DNA of 37,684 nucleotides, taken from contig CALVRZ010000015.1 in NCBI GenBank assembly GCA_944358875.1, positions 1 through 37,684 on the forward strand. Reading direction: 5' to 3'. Shown in pieces: positions 24,301 through 31,855 of this stretch. Position 1 is the first letter of the stretch; the number at the start of each line of letters is the position of its first letter. This DNA is from an uncultured Bacilli bacterium. GTDB lineage: Bacteria; Bacillota_I; Bacilli_A; RF39; UBA660. The notes below the pieces were generated by a model. The model did not search any database. It was given only the letters and a program-made list of their open reading frames with translations, and was not told the origin of the DNA. The position numbers and the translations under genes were made by a program.

Positions 24301-24666
24301 TTATTTATGTCTTTTCTGATAACTTAAAGCAAGTTTCTTTAAAAGTTCCTTTTCTCTTAAACTCTTACTATACAATTTACGGTAATATTGTCCTAATAAA
24401 ACGTTAAAAGTATAATTATCTTCATACTCCGGATAATCCTTTAAAATATTTTCCATAAATTCTCGATAAGTAATACCATCTTTAAAATACGTATTAGCAA
24501 TTTCTAAAACTAACTTTTTAAGTTTATCATTCTTATCTTCAAATTGGTTATATTTACTCATCATTTCTAAACGACGTTCTTCACCCATATCTTTAAAGAT
24601 AATACCCATTCCCATATTATTTATCTTATAATTCAAAACTTTTTCATCAACATGTGATTTTCTCAT
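24301..24666 (-). CDS. Small paralogue 1 of a tandem family of unknown function
   Basis: The start MRKSHVDEK at 24666 is set by RBS AAAGGGGGAT, giving 121 residues. Core LVLEIANTYFKDGITYREFME and EYEDNYTFNVLLGQYYRKLY match paralogue 2. The protein is helical and basic. I recognise no known family. It follows hisS closely and may be transcribed with it. Confidence 0.72.
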   Translation of the reverse strand: MRKSHVDEKVLNYKINNMGMGIIFKDMGEERRLEMMSKYNQFEDKNDKLKKLVLEIANTYFKDGITYREFMENILKDYPEYEDNYTFNVLLGQYYRKLYSKSLREKELLKKLALSYQKRHK

Positions 24667-24712
24667 ACTTATCCCCCTTTTCAGATTGCCCATTATTATA
24701 ACACACTTTCTT

Positions 24713-26017
24713 TTATTTAGCAAATTTCATAATATCTAACATCTTATCAATATCATCAATCTTAACTTCTTCTTCCATTGATTCATTCATCTTCTTAATT
24801 TTAATTACCCCATCATCAAGTTCATTTTCACCAATAATAATTACATAAGGAATATTATTCTTATTAGCATAATCCAAAGACTTCTTCATCTTTCTTTTAT
24901 TCATCTCAACAATAACTTTAACCCCATATTCTCTTAAATTATTAGCTAATTTCAAACATTCAATATCTGTATCCATTGGAATAATCATTAAATCATAAAA
25001 AGACTTCGTATCATCATTCATATCCATCTTTATTATTTCATAAATAGGAACTAATCCAAAAGTCATACCTACCGCCGGATAACTATTACCATCATTAATA
25101 AAATTAGTAATTATCTTATCATATCTTCCCCCTGCTCCAATACTAGAAGTAATTCTTTTCTTCTTATCAAATACTTCCCATACTGTACCAGTATAAATCT
25201 CTAAACCTCTAGCTAAATAAGGCCTAAAAACACATTCCCTAAGACCTAATTTATTTAAATAACTGCTAAGTTCCTTAACTTCCTTAATTCCCTCTTCTAA
25301 TAATTCATTATTACTATCTTTAAACATATCTTCAAGTTCTAAAATATCCATTTTAAAATAACCAAATAATTTCTTAATTTTATTACTATCTAATTCCTCT
25401 AATTCTAAAAGAACACCATCTTCTCCTATCTTAGCTAACTTATCAACAGATAAAATAACTCTAGATATATTTTCTTCATCAATACCACATTCCATAATTA
25501 ATCCTGATAGTAATTTACGATTATTCCATTCAATCTCTATATCGATACCAAGCTTATTATAAGCATTCTTAGCCATCGCCATAAATTCCGCTTCTACTAA
25601 TGAACCCTCAATACCACAACAATCAACATCACATTGATAAAATTCACGGTCTCTACCTAATTTAACTGGACCATCACGATATACCTTACCAATTTCATAT
25701 CTTCTAAAAGGTAAAGTTATTCCCTTATTCATATTCATACTAATAACTTTAGCAAAAGGAACAGTTAAATCATATCTAAGTCCAAGCTTACGATCACCTT
25801 GATCCTTTAATTTATAAACTTCTTTTAAAATTTCTGCTCCTCCAGCATACTTACTAGCCAAAAGATCATAATAACATAAAGTAGAAGTCTCTAAAGGTAA
25901 ATAACCATAACTATCAAAAACACTAGTTAAAGTATTAATAATTTTATTTCTAATAATTTGTTCCTTAGGTAAAAAATCATTGGTACCTTTAATATTTCTT
26001 AATATATTCTTATCCAT
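24713..26017 (-). CDS. hisS: Histidyl-tRNA synthetase
   Basis: Class II synthetase charging tRNA-His. Motif 1 region NIKGTNDFLPKEQIIRNKI, motif 2 RRYEIGKVYRDGPVKLGRDREFYQ, the histidine-A motif LARGLEIYTGTVWEVF and motif 3 SIGAGGRYDKIITNF are present. The C-terminal anticodon-binding domain begins at about 330 (DLMIIPMDTD). The length of 434 is normal. It has its own promoter and only a short 5' leader, so no T-box fits. Confidence 0.97.
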   Translation of the reverse strand: MDKNILRNIKGTNDFLPKEQIIRNKIINTLTSVFDSYGYLPLETSTLCYYDLLASKYAGGAEILKEVYKLKDQGDRKLGLRYDLTVPFAKVISMNMNKGITLPFRRYEIGKVYRDGPVKLGRDREFYQCDVDCCGIEGSLVEAEFMAMAKNAYNKLGIDIEIEWNNRKLLSGLIMECGIDEENISRVILSVDKLAKIGEDGVLLELEELDSNKIKKLFGYFKMDILELEDMFKDSNNELLEEGIKEVKELSSYLNKLGLRECVFRPYLARGLEIYTGTVWEVFDKKKRITSSIGAGGRYDKIITNFINDGNSYPAVGMTFGLVPIYEIIKMDMNDDTKSFYDLMIIPMDTDIECLKLANNLREYGVKVIVEMNKRKMKKSLDYANKNNIPYVIIIGENELDDGVIKIKKMNESMEEEVKIDDIDKMLDIMKFAK

Positions 26018-26038
26018 AATATCCCTTCTTCCTAAAAT

Positions 26039-26067
26039 ATTATATAATATATAGTTAGAAATTGCAA
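26039..26067 (-). promoter_or_regulatory. Promoter of hisS
   Basis: On the minus strand TTGCAA (26067-26062), a 17-bp spacer and TATAAT (26044-26039). Confidence 0.75.
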
Positions 26068-26080
26068 TTATCTAGAAGAA

Positions 26081-26108
26081 AAGTACTAAGTAAAATTACT
26101 TAATACTT
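26081..26108 (-). terminator. Terminator of the Fic gene
   Basis: An 11-pair stem (26081-26091 with 26098-26108, one G-U) is followed on the minus strand by TTTTCTTC. Confidence 0.8.
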
Positions 26109-26111
26109 AAA

Positions 26112-26972
26112 TTACTTTAATTTACTTAATACCTTACCAACTTTTTGCATATTCTTATTACTTTGATATAATTGTTCCTCATACATATAAATAATAAAAT
26201 CTAGCCATCGATTAACCCCAAAATTAATATCGGCATTCTCTTTAAAATCAATTTGCGCTAATCTTGAAAAATAAGAATCTTTATTTATATATAAACTAGA
26301 AGATATATTAAGTGGTGATAAAACAAAATCTGTATGATAAGTATTATTAACTAAAGAAGTAAATTTCTGATTATGCAAAGTCCTTGCTACTCGACCATTA
26401 CCATCAATAAATGGATGGATTTTAACAAATAATAAATGTAATAATGCGGCTTTAATGAATGGATCATTGTGCATTAAACCATCATCACTCATATTATAAA
26501 ACTTAATAAAACGTTTCATAAATTTAGATACATCACTAGGTTGTGGTGCTACATAAACTATCTCATTATTCTTTCTTACAAAAACTATTTCATCACGATA
26601 TTCACCCGTTGGATAAGGACAAGTTGTATTTTCTAAAATCTTCTTTTGAAGTTTACAAATATCACTCTTCGTCAAATTATTCTTTTTAATTAATATTTGT
26701 TGATCTAACATTTCAATAGGCGATAAAACTCTATCCGTTTCAATCTGATTAGAATATAGTAACTCATTATATAAAGAAAGTAATAAATAATCTAAAGCTT
26801 TATTATGACCATATTTCTTTAATGTCTTCAAATACACATCAAATTGTTCTTGTAACTCCGCTAAATGTTCTAATACGCCTTGTTCAATCTCAACTGAAGA
26901 AATATACTTAATAATATCAAAATACTCTGGAATCATAGCACTATCAATTTGCTCATTAATCATTTTTTCCAT
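26112..26972 (-). CDS. Fic-domain protein (adenylyltransferase type)
   Basis: The start MEKMINEQ at 26972 follows RBS AAGGGGG, giving 286 residues. The Fic motif HPFIDGNGRVAR is complete, with catalytic His186, so the protein should transfer AMP (or another nucleotide group) to a hydroxyl on target proteins. The N-terminal helix ELLYSNQIETD matches the inhibitory (S/T)xxxE motif of self-inhibited class II Fic proteins. A C-terminal helical domain follows. It has its own strong promoter and terminator, so it is a single-gene unit rather than an adjacent toxin-antitoxin pair. Confidence 0.9.
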   Translation of the reverse strand: MEKMINEQIDSAMIPEYFDIIKYISSVEIEQGVLEHLAELQEQFDVYLKTLKKYGHNKALDYLLLSLYNELLYSNQIETDRVLSPIEMLDQQILIKKNNLTKSDICKLQKKILENTTCPYPTGEYRDEIVFVRKNNEIVYVAPQPSDVSKFMKRFIKFYNMSDDGLMHNDPFIKAALLHLLFVKIHPFIDGNGRVARTLHNQKFTSLVNNTYHTDFVLSPLNISSSLYINKDSYFSRLAQIDFKENADINFGVNRWLDFIIYMYEEQLYQSNKNMQKVGKVLSKLK

Positions 26973-26997
26973 TTCTATTCCCCCTTTGATGACCAAT

Positions 26998-27026
26998 ATA
27001 ATAACACATTTGTTTGCATTTGTCAA
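26998..27026 (-). promoter_or_regulatory. Promoter of the Fic gene
   Basis: On the minus strand TTGACA (27026-27021), a 17-bp spacer and TATTAT (27003-26998). Confidence 0.85.
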
Positions 27027-27039
27027 ATTATAGAAAAAG

Positions 27040-27063
27040 AATTACTTAATCTCTAAGTAATTC
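27040..27063 (-). terminator. Terminator of the HAD phosphatase gene
   Basis: A perfect ten-base stem (GAATTACTTA/TAAGTAATTC) is followed on the minus strand by TTTTTC. It overlaps the end of the gene. Confidence 0.85.
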
Positions 27064-27582
27064 CCACTTATCTACAAATGTAATTAATTCTAATAAATCC
27101 GTAATTCTAATCACATCATCACTAGTTTCTTTACCTGCAAATTTAATACCAATACCACCTTCACTATTAAAATCGACAACATTAGGTAAAAAATCATCAA
27201 CTAAAATACTATTCTTAACTTCAACCATTTCTGTCTTTTTGGTATCTTTAGGAACAGTTATCACTTCAATATTAGGAAGTAATTCAGCAAATAACTTTTC
27301 TTTAGCCTTTGCTTCCTTATCTGAAATAACATGTGTCAATATCTTAATATTAAAAATATTTTTCTTATCTAACTTTTTAATCTTATTAACACTATCATCA
27401 AGGATTGGAATTAATTCAATCTCTTCTTCCCAATTAAATTTATTTTTTAAGAAATCTTTCATAAACGGTTCATTTTTACTTTGGCCCTTATAAGTATATC
27501 CAACTTTCTGCAATGCTTTATCTATCGCTGGTATTGTATCTAAAATAACACCATCACAATCCAAATATAAATTAATCTTCAT
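27046..27582 (-). CDS. HAD-superfamily phosphatase, 5'-nucleotidase-like
   Basis: The ATG at 27582 puts the catalytic motif at the N-terminus: MKINLYLDCDGVILDT with the two aspartates of DxD. Motif II is probably the ILTHVI strand and motif III/IV the lysine region KTEMVEVKNSILVDDFLPN with acidic DD. Its size (178 residues) and layout resemble the NT5C-type deoxyribonucleotidase branch; the substrate is unproven. It starts inside the last codons of the upstream membrane protein gene, so the two are translationally coupled. Confidence 0.82.
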   Translation of the reverse strand: MKINLYLDCDGVILDTIPAIDKALQKVGYTYKGQSKNEPFMKDFLKNKFNWEEEIELIPILDDSVNKIKKLDKKNIFNIKILTHVISDKEAKAKEKLFAELLPNIEVITVPKDTKKTEMVEVKNSILVDDFLPNVVDFNSEGGIGIKFAGKETSDDVIRITDLLELITFVDKWELLRD

Positions 27583-28111
27583 CACTAAATTCAATCGTAA
27601 GAATCGCTTCTTCTCCTTCATAATATTCCGTAATTTGATCATTAACAATCTTAACTATCGTTGGACTCTTAACTTTCAAATCTTCTAAAGTCTTAGCATC
27701 TTTATTAGTCGTATCACTAACATAATTACTATTTAAAGCATCACCTGTATCAACACGATATATCTTATCACTAATACCACTTATATAACTATCAATTGAT
27801 GTATTACTTTCATCAAAATCATAAAAATAAACATAATATTCTTCTTCTGTTTGTCTAAAAATAGCAGATGCTAATATCGCATTACTTGGTTTATTAATTA
27901 CTTCATTTTCATTATCATTACTAAACCAATCAATCTCTTTTGTAACTACTATTCCAATAAATAAATATAAAATGATAGCAATAAGAACAACGACACCTAA
28001 AATAATCAATAACTTCTTCATTGACATTTCACTATCATTATCATTTTTTGAAAAATCTCTTACATTTTGTCCATTTTTTTTAGCTTGTTTTCTTTTTAAT
28101 TCTCTTCCCAT
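27572..28111 (-). CDS. Single-pass membrane protein of unknown function
   Basis: The start MGRELKRKQ at 28111 follows RBS GAGGGTGAT. About 30 charged cytoplasmic residues precede one membrane helix (LLIILGVVVLIAIILYLFIG, about 33-54). The outside domain of about 125 residues contains YYVYFYDFDESNTSIDSYI and resembles thioredoxin-fold tails seen in other Firmicute anchored proteins, but no CxxC is present. Coupled to the HAD phosphatase. Confidence 0.7.
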   Translation of the reverse strand: MGRELKRKQAKKNGQNVRDFSKNDNDSEMSMKKLLIILGVVVLIAIILYLFIGIVVTKEIDWFSNDNENEVINKPSNAILASAIFRQTEEEYYVYFYDFDESNTSIDSYISGISDKIYRVDTGDALNSNYVSDTTNKDAKTLEDLKVKSPTIVKIVNDQITEYYEGEEAILTIEFSDED

Positions 28112-28131
28112 AAATATCACCCTCGTTTATA

Positions 28132-28160
28132 ATTATACAAAAACCACCACTAAAAGTAAA
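28132..28160 (-). promoter_or_regulatory. Promoter of the membrane protein-HAD operon
   Basis: On the minus strand TTTACT (28160-28155), a 17-bp spacer and TATAAT (28137-28132). Confidence 0.75.
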
Positions 28161-28176
28161 GAAAAAACATCATAAT

Positions 28177-29031
28177 TTACTTTTTTTCTAGTAAGTTATC
28201 ATTATCTTTATATTGATAATTAAGACTATTTTCATTATTAATAATAGATCTACCTAACTTTTCTTCAATATCTATTCTCGTATTATTAGCAATTTGTCCT
28301 CCCGTTTTAGCTATTTTTTTATTTTCATTAAAACCATATGGTTTATGTTCTCTAGCAAGTTCTCTAGTTGTTGTTTCCCCAATATCTGTAAGTAATACTT
28401 CCAAATCTGACATATTATCTCTTAAACTTTCTTTTCTAAGTCCTTTATACTTTTTATATTCTTTTGCCGTCATACCAGACCATTCTTTATATATTTCATT
28501 AGTTAATATAGCATATTCCAAGTTACTTTCTACACCATTATCTTTCCAAACATCAGTTAATTTCTTTCTATCCTGAATACCTTTAATTCTTTTGATAATC
28601 CATTCCTCATCATATCCTTTAGCTCTATAAGTATCAATAGCCCTTTGCACCGCGATTGATGGATCAAAAGTTTCATCTATTCTTTCACTACCTAAATGTG
28701 CTAGCCATTGTTTAATAGGTTCAGCATTTTTACTAGGAATAGATTCAATAATTCTAAACATACCTTCAATATCAACAACATCTGTCATACGATATTTACC
28801 ATCAGAAGCTTTTAATTTCAGTTGGTTACAACTTGTAACCGACTCATTTCCTTCTTGTTTTAATCTTTGTTTTAGTTTGTTCCAATACTTTCTACCATCT
28901 TTACTTTCTGAAATAACTCCAACTATATCCACAACGCTTATATAATATTGTTCTTTTTCTTTATCCCAAACAACTCTTATTGTTTCGTTATTAAATATTT
29001 TATTAACTAAATGCATTTTACTTTGATTCAT
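28177..29031 (-). CDS. BRO-N/DinD-like phage-antirepressor-type protein
   Basis: Residues 1-115 form a BRO-N domain: KIFNNETIRVVWDKEKEQYY, SVVDIVGVISES, RKYWNKLKQRLKQEG, VTSCNQLKLKASDGKYRMTD and VDIEGMFRIIESIPS. The C-terminal part (PIKQWLAHLGSERIDE, the AIDTYRAKGYDEEWI stretch, MTAKEYKKYKGL, and ELAREHKPYGFNENK) matches the DinD/Bro antirepressor family, which acts in DNA-damage responses or as phage antirepressors. The codons for SVTSCN form a perfect palindrome centred at 28832. Two decayed partial copies lie directly upstream. Confidence 0.87.
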   Translation of the reverse strand: MNQSKMHLVNKIFNNETIRVVWDKEKEQYYISVVDIVGVISESKDGRKYWNKLKQRLKQEGNESVTSCNQLKLKASDGKYRMTDVVDIEGMFRIIESIPSKNAEPIKQWLAHLGSERIDETFDPSIAVQRAIDTYRAKGYDEEWIIKRIKGIQDRKKLTDVWKDNGVESNLEYAILTNEIYKEWSGMTAKEYKKYKGLRKESLRDNMSDLEVLLTDIGETTTRELAREHKPYGFNENKKIAKTGGQIANNTRIDIEEKLGRSIINNENSLNYQYKDNDNLLEKK

Positions 29032-30075
29032 AACATCATCTCACTTTCTATAAATATTTATTAATATTAACTTTCTAATTTCAGTTGGTCACAAATTGTG
29101 ACCAACTGATTTCCTTCTTGTTTTAATTCATACTTTAAAATTCTCCAATAATTTCTTGAATCATCATTTTCTAAAACAACACCATCAATATCAACTACAT
29201 CAGTAATACGATATTTACCATCTTTAGCTTTAAGTTTCAAAGCGTTACAATTTGTAACGTTTTCATTTCCTCCATCTTTAAGTCTTTTTTTAGTACTCTC
29301 CAATATGTTTAAGGATTATTACTTTCAGAAAAAATACCATCAAACTACATCTGTCATACGATATTTACCATCAGAAGCTTTTAATTTCAACTGTCTAGTA
29401 ATACTAGACGTTTCAAAATTTTCTTCATTTTTTAGTTTATTTTTTAACCAATTCCAATATTTTCTAGGCTCACTACTATCAGCAAGTACTCCAACAATAT
29501 CAACAATACTTATATAATACTTTTCTTTTTCTTTGTCCCAAACAGTCCTTATTGTTTCATTATTAAATATTTTATTAACTAAATGCATTTTACTTTGATT
29601 CATAACATCATCTCACTTTCTATAAATATTTATTAATATTAACTTTCTAATTTCAGTTGGTGACAAATTGTCACCAACTGATTTCCTTCTTGTTTTAATT
29701 TATGTTTTAAACCTTTCCAATGATTTCTTGAATTATCATTTTCCAAAACAACACCTTCAATATCAACTACATCAGTAATACATATTTACCATCTTTAGCT
29801 TTAAGTTTCAAAGCGTGACAATTTGTCACAGTTTCATTTCCCTTCTTCTTTTAATTTTTGTTTTAAAACTTTCTAATAACTTCTTAGACTATCACTTCCT
29901 AAAGCAACTCCAAAAATATTAACAAGATAACTACTGTAATATTTAACATCAGAAACTTTCAATTTCAATTGGTGACAATTTGTCACCAATTTATTTCCTT
30001 TCATTTTTAATTGTCTTTTTAATCCATCCCGTAGTGCTTAGAATTTTTACTATCAACTGGTTACAATTTGTAACC
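28820..30075. repeat. Eight palindromes, one per BRO-N module, with co-varying arms
   Basis: Centres are at 28832, 29095, 29251, 29401, 29667, 29822, 29979 and 30067, mostly 150-157 or about 265 bases apart. The inner half-sites are GTTACAA (28832, 29251, 30067), GTCACAA (29095), GTGACAA (29667, 29822, 29979) and GTCTAGTA (29401), each followed by one base and its exact reverse complement. The copies at 29095 and 29667 are perfect over 29 bases. Changes in one arm are always matched in the other. Confidence 0.88.
29067..29603 (-). pseudogene. Broken BRO-N copy 1 built of three tandem modules
   Basis: It begins with an intact N-terminus (MNQSKMHLVNKIFNNETIR) nearly identical to the complete gene, then reads VVDIVGVLADSS, RKYWNWLKNKLKNEEN and TSSITRQLKLKASDGKYRMT. 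The frame then breaks near 29340 (small deletion plus stop) and two further modules follow with VTNCNALKLKAKDGKYRITD and LVTICDQLKLES before a stop. The DinD C-terminal half is missing. The repeat joint is the VVDI(V/E)G sequence that occurs at both ends of each module. Confidence 0.8.
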
Positions 30076-30120
30076 GTTTCCAACTTTAGTTTCAATTGTC
30101 CGATTTTTCCGAACCGTTGA
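29640..30120 (-). pseudogene. Broken BRO-N copy 2, several decayed modules
   Basis: Five module traces read from right to left: VRKIGQLKLK, VTNCNQL, LVTNCHQL-like with KLKVSD, TVTNCHALKLKAKDG and LVTICHQLKLES. They are separated by frameshifts and stops. No N-terminal start is left. Its left end and the short spacer repeat the same arrangement as copy 1, so about 240 bases at 29600-29840 nearly duplicate 29028-29270. Confidence 0.75.
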
Positions 30121-30208
30121 AATTCCCCTATCCTTTCTCTTACCTATATTATTCTATCTATTACTTTCATTTCCTTTTAAAAGTCAAAAAAAAATGCACA
30201 TTTGTGCA

Positions 30209-31399
30209 TTATTTAGATACTGGTAAAACACTTATACTTCTAGCTACCTCAAGTAACTCCGAAGTTTCAACAACATCACTAATAACATAGTACTCAATAC
30301 CATTACTTACCCAGTTAATTGAATTATCACTAACTACACCAATCGTATCAACAAGTAAATCAAAATCACCACTAGTAGGAACAATCAAATGCTCATCTAA
30401 AGCATTTACCGTCTCTTCAATTAACATAAATGGATTATCACCACCAAAGGTAAGAATTAATCTTTCTCCATCTTCTGTCTCTACCGTTTCCTGATTAGTC
30501 AAATACGTATTAGTGGGCAAATACATTGGATAAATAACATCTTCTATTGTTGCCGTTGTTTTAGTTTCCTCAGTACTACTACTTTTGGTATCAGTATTAC
30601 TATCAGTACCTGTTTCAGAATTATTATCAGTATTAGTATTACTATTCGTATTACTATTAGTATTACTATTCGTATTATTATTAGTGTTACTATTAGTATT
30701 TTCTTTATCAGTATTGGTATTGTTAGTATTATTACTATCAGTATTACTATTAGAACTACTATTATTTTCTTCCTTAACTAACTGATCTAAATCAAAATAA
30801 TTATCATTAAACTTAGCTTTTAAATCAATTTTATCAAAAACCATCTTAATTTGTGTATTATCATTTTCATCTAATACATTAACTTCACTAATATTAAGTT
30901 TTTTATCCATATAAACTCTTTGTTTAACAAGTTTCTGATTATTAGGATAATTAACTGATGAAGTAAACAAATAACCATCATCATTTTCCTCAAACTTCCT
31001 ATTATCATCACTTGTCAAATCTTCTAAAATACTACCTAACAAATATACTTGTGAATTATTATAAGGCCAATCACTTTGAAATTTAAAACTCTTATTTAAA
31101 GAAGGCGTAACAACATAAACACCATCACTATTTCTTAAAATAACCTGTTCATGATCATTAGCTAAATTCATTAAACTAATCTTATAATTATCCTTTTCCA
31201 TATATCCAACATTTACACTGTAAGTATAAACATCCTCATTATTCGTAATCTCCATTGTTCCCGTAATTTCATAAGCCTTAGCATTTTCAATTTTTTTCGT
31301 CAAATCCTTAATAATATCATCCTCAGTATATTTACCACATCCCGAAATCAAAAAGATTCCACACATTATTATTCCTAAGAATAATTTTTTCAATTCCAT
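30209..31399 (-). CDS. Lipoprotein with LolA-like domain, Asn/Thr/Ser repeat linker and DUF4367-like end
   Basis: The N-terminal signal ends with lipobox LISGCGK, so Cys21 should be lipidated. Residues about 25-200 form a LolA/GerS-like beta domain (AYEITGTMEITN, YKISLMNLANDHEQVILRN, YVVTPSLNKSFKFQSDWP). Residues about 205-280 are almost only Asn, Thr, Ser and Asp in short tandem units. The C-terminal 115 residues (YPMYLPTNTYLTNQE, RLILTFGGDNPFMLIEE) resemble DUF4367-type domains. RBS GAGGTGA. Probably an envelope lipoprotein; its role is unknown. Confidence 0.8.
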   Translation of the reverse strand: MELKKLFLGIIMCGIFLISGCGKYTEDDIIKDLTKKIENAKAYEITGTMEITNNEDVYTYSVNVGYMEKDNYKISLMNLANDHEQVILRNSDGVYVVTPSLNKSFKFQSDWPYNNSQVYLLGSILEDLTSDDNRKFEENDDGYLFTSSVNYPNNQKLVKQRVYMDKKLNISEVNVLDENDNTQIKMVFDKIDLKAKFNDNYFDLDQLVKEENNSSSNSNTDSNNTNNTNTDKENTNSNTNNNTNSNTNSNTNSNTNTDNNSETGTDSNTDTKSSSTEETKTTATIEDVIYPMYLPTNTYLTNQETVETEDGERLILTFGGDNPFMLIEETVNALDEHLIVPTSGDFDLLVDTIGVVSDNSINWVSNGIEYYVISDVVETSELLEVARSISVLPVSK

Positions 31400-31503
31400 T
31401 CACCTCATTTTCTTTCTGATAAATTATATGGATAATTTTTACTATTATGAGAATAAATATCAAAAAATTGGTAAAAATAACATTAGAAAAAAGGAGGAAC
31501 GAT

Positions 31504-31701
31504 ATGAATATAATTTTAAAAACATGCTTAGCTCTTGTCATTATTGGTGCCATTAACTGGGGCTTAGTAGGATTATTTGACTTTAATTTAGTTGAATATC
31601 TCTTTGGTGATGGCTCATTACTAACAAGAATTGTCTATGTCTTAGTAGCGGTATCTGGTTTAGTAGATATAGCTATCTTTACTAAAAATTTAGATAGATA
31701 A
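31504..31701 (+). CDS. DUF378 small membrane protein (YuzA-like)
   Basis: 65 residues with two membrane helices. The family pattern is complete: CLALVIIGAINWGLVGLFDF, then LVEYLFGDGSLLTRIVYVLV and a short end. Function is unknown. The ATG at 31504 directly follows RBS AAAGGAGG; the upstream ATG at 31447 has none. It is the only rightward gene in this part of the window. Confidence 0.88.
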   Translation: MNIILKTCLALVIIGAINWGLVGLFDFNLVEYLFGDGSLLTRIVYVLVAVSGLVDIAIFTKNLDR

Positions 31702-31730
31702 TCTATAAATATTATTAACTATATATTTAA

Positions 31731-31760
31731 AAATACCCTTAATTTTGGGTATTTTTTTTA
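31731..31760 (+). terminator. Terminator of the DUF378 gene
   Basis: AAATACCC (31731-31738) and GGGTATTT (31747-31754) plus T run. Confidence 0.9.
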
Positions 31761-31788
31761 AGTTAATCGCATAGCATAGCCCCTTATA

Positions 31789-31814
31789 AAAAGTAACCGA
31801 CATTGGTTACTTTT
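31789..31814 (-). terminator. Terminator of surface gene C
   Basis: Same AAAAGTAACC/GGTTACTTTT hairpin as after gene B, with the same flanks (AGCCCCTTATAAA before, ATTATTAATATACA after). Confidence 0.88.
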
Positions 31815-31855
31815 ATTATTAATATACACCATCCACTAAACTTGACAAGACCATA

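Noticed and set aside
26018-26111. T-box leader for hisS
   Set aside because: The promoter at 26039-26067 leaves only about 20 transcribed bases before the start codon; there is no specifier stem or T-box motif.
30097-30115. Ninth palindrome in the BRO array
   Set aside because: TCCGATTTTTCCGAA is mainly a short direct repeat. Only five pairs with a wobble can form, so it is not counted with the eight perfect ones, although it encodes the matching VRKIGQLK segment.
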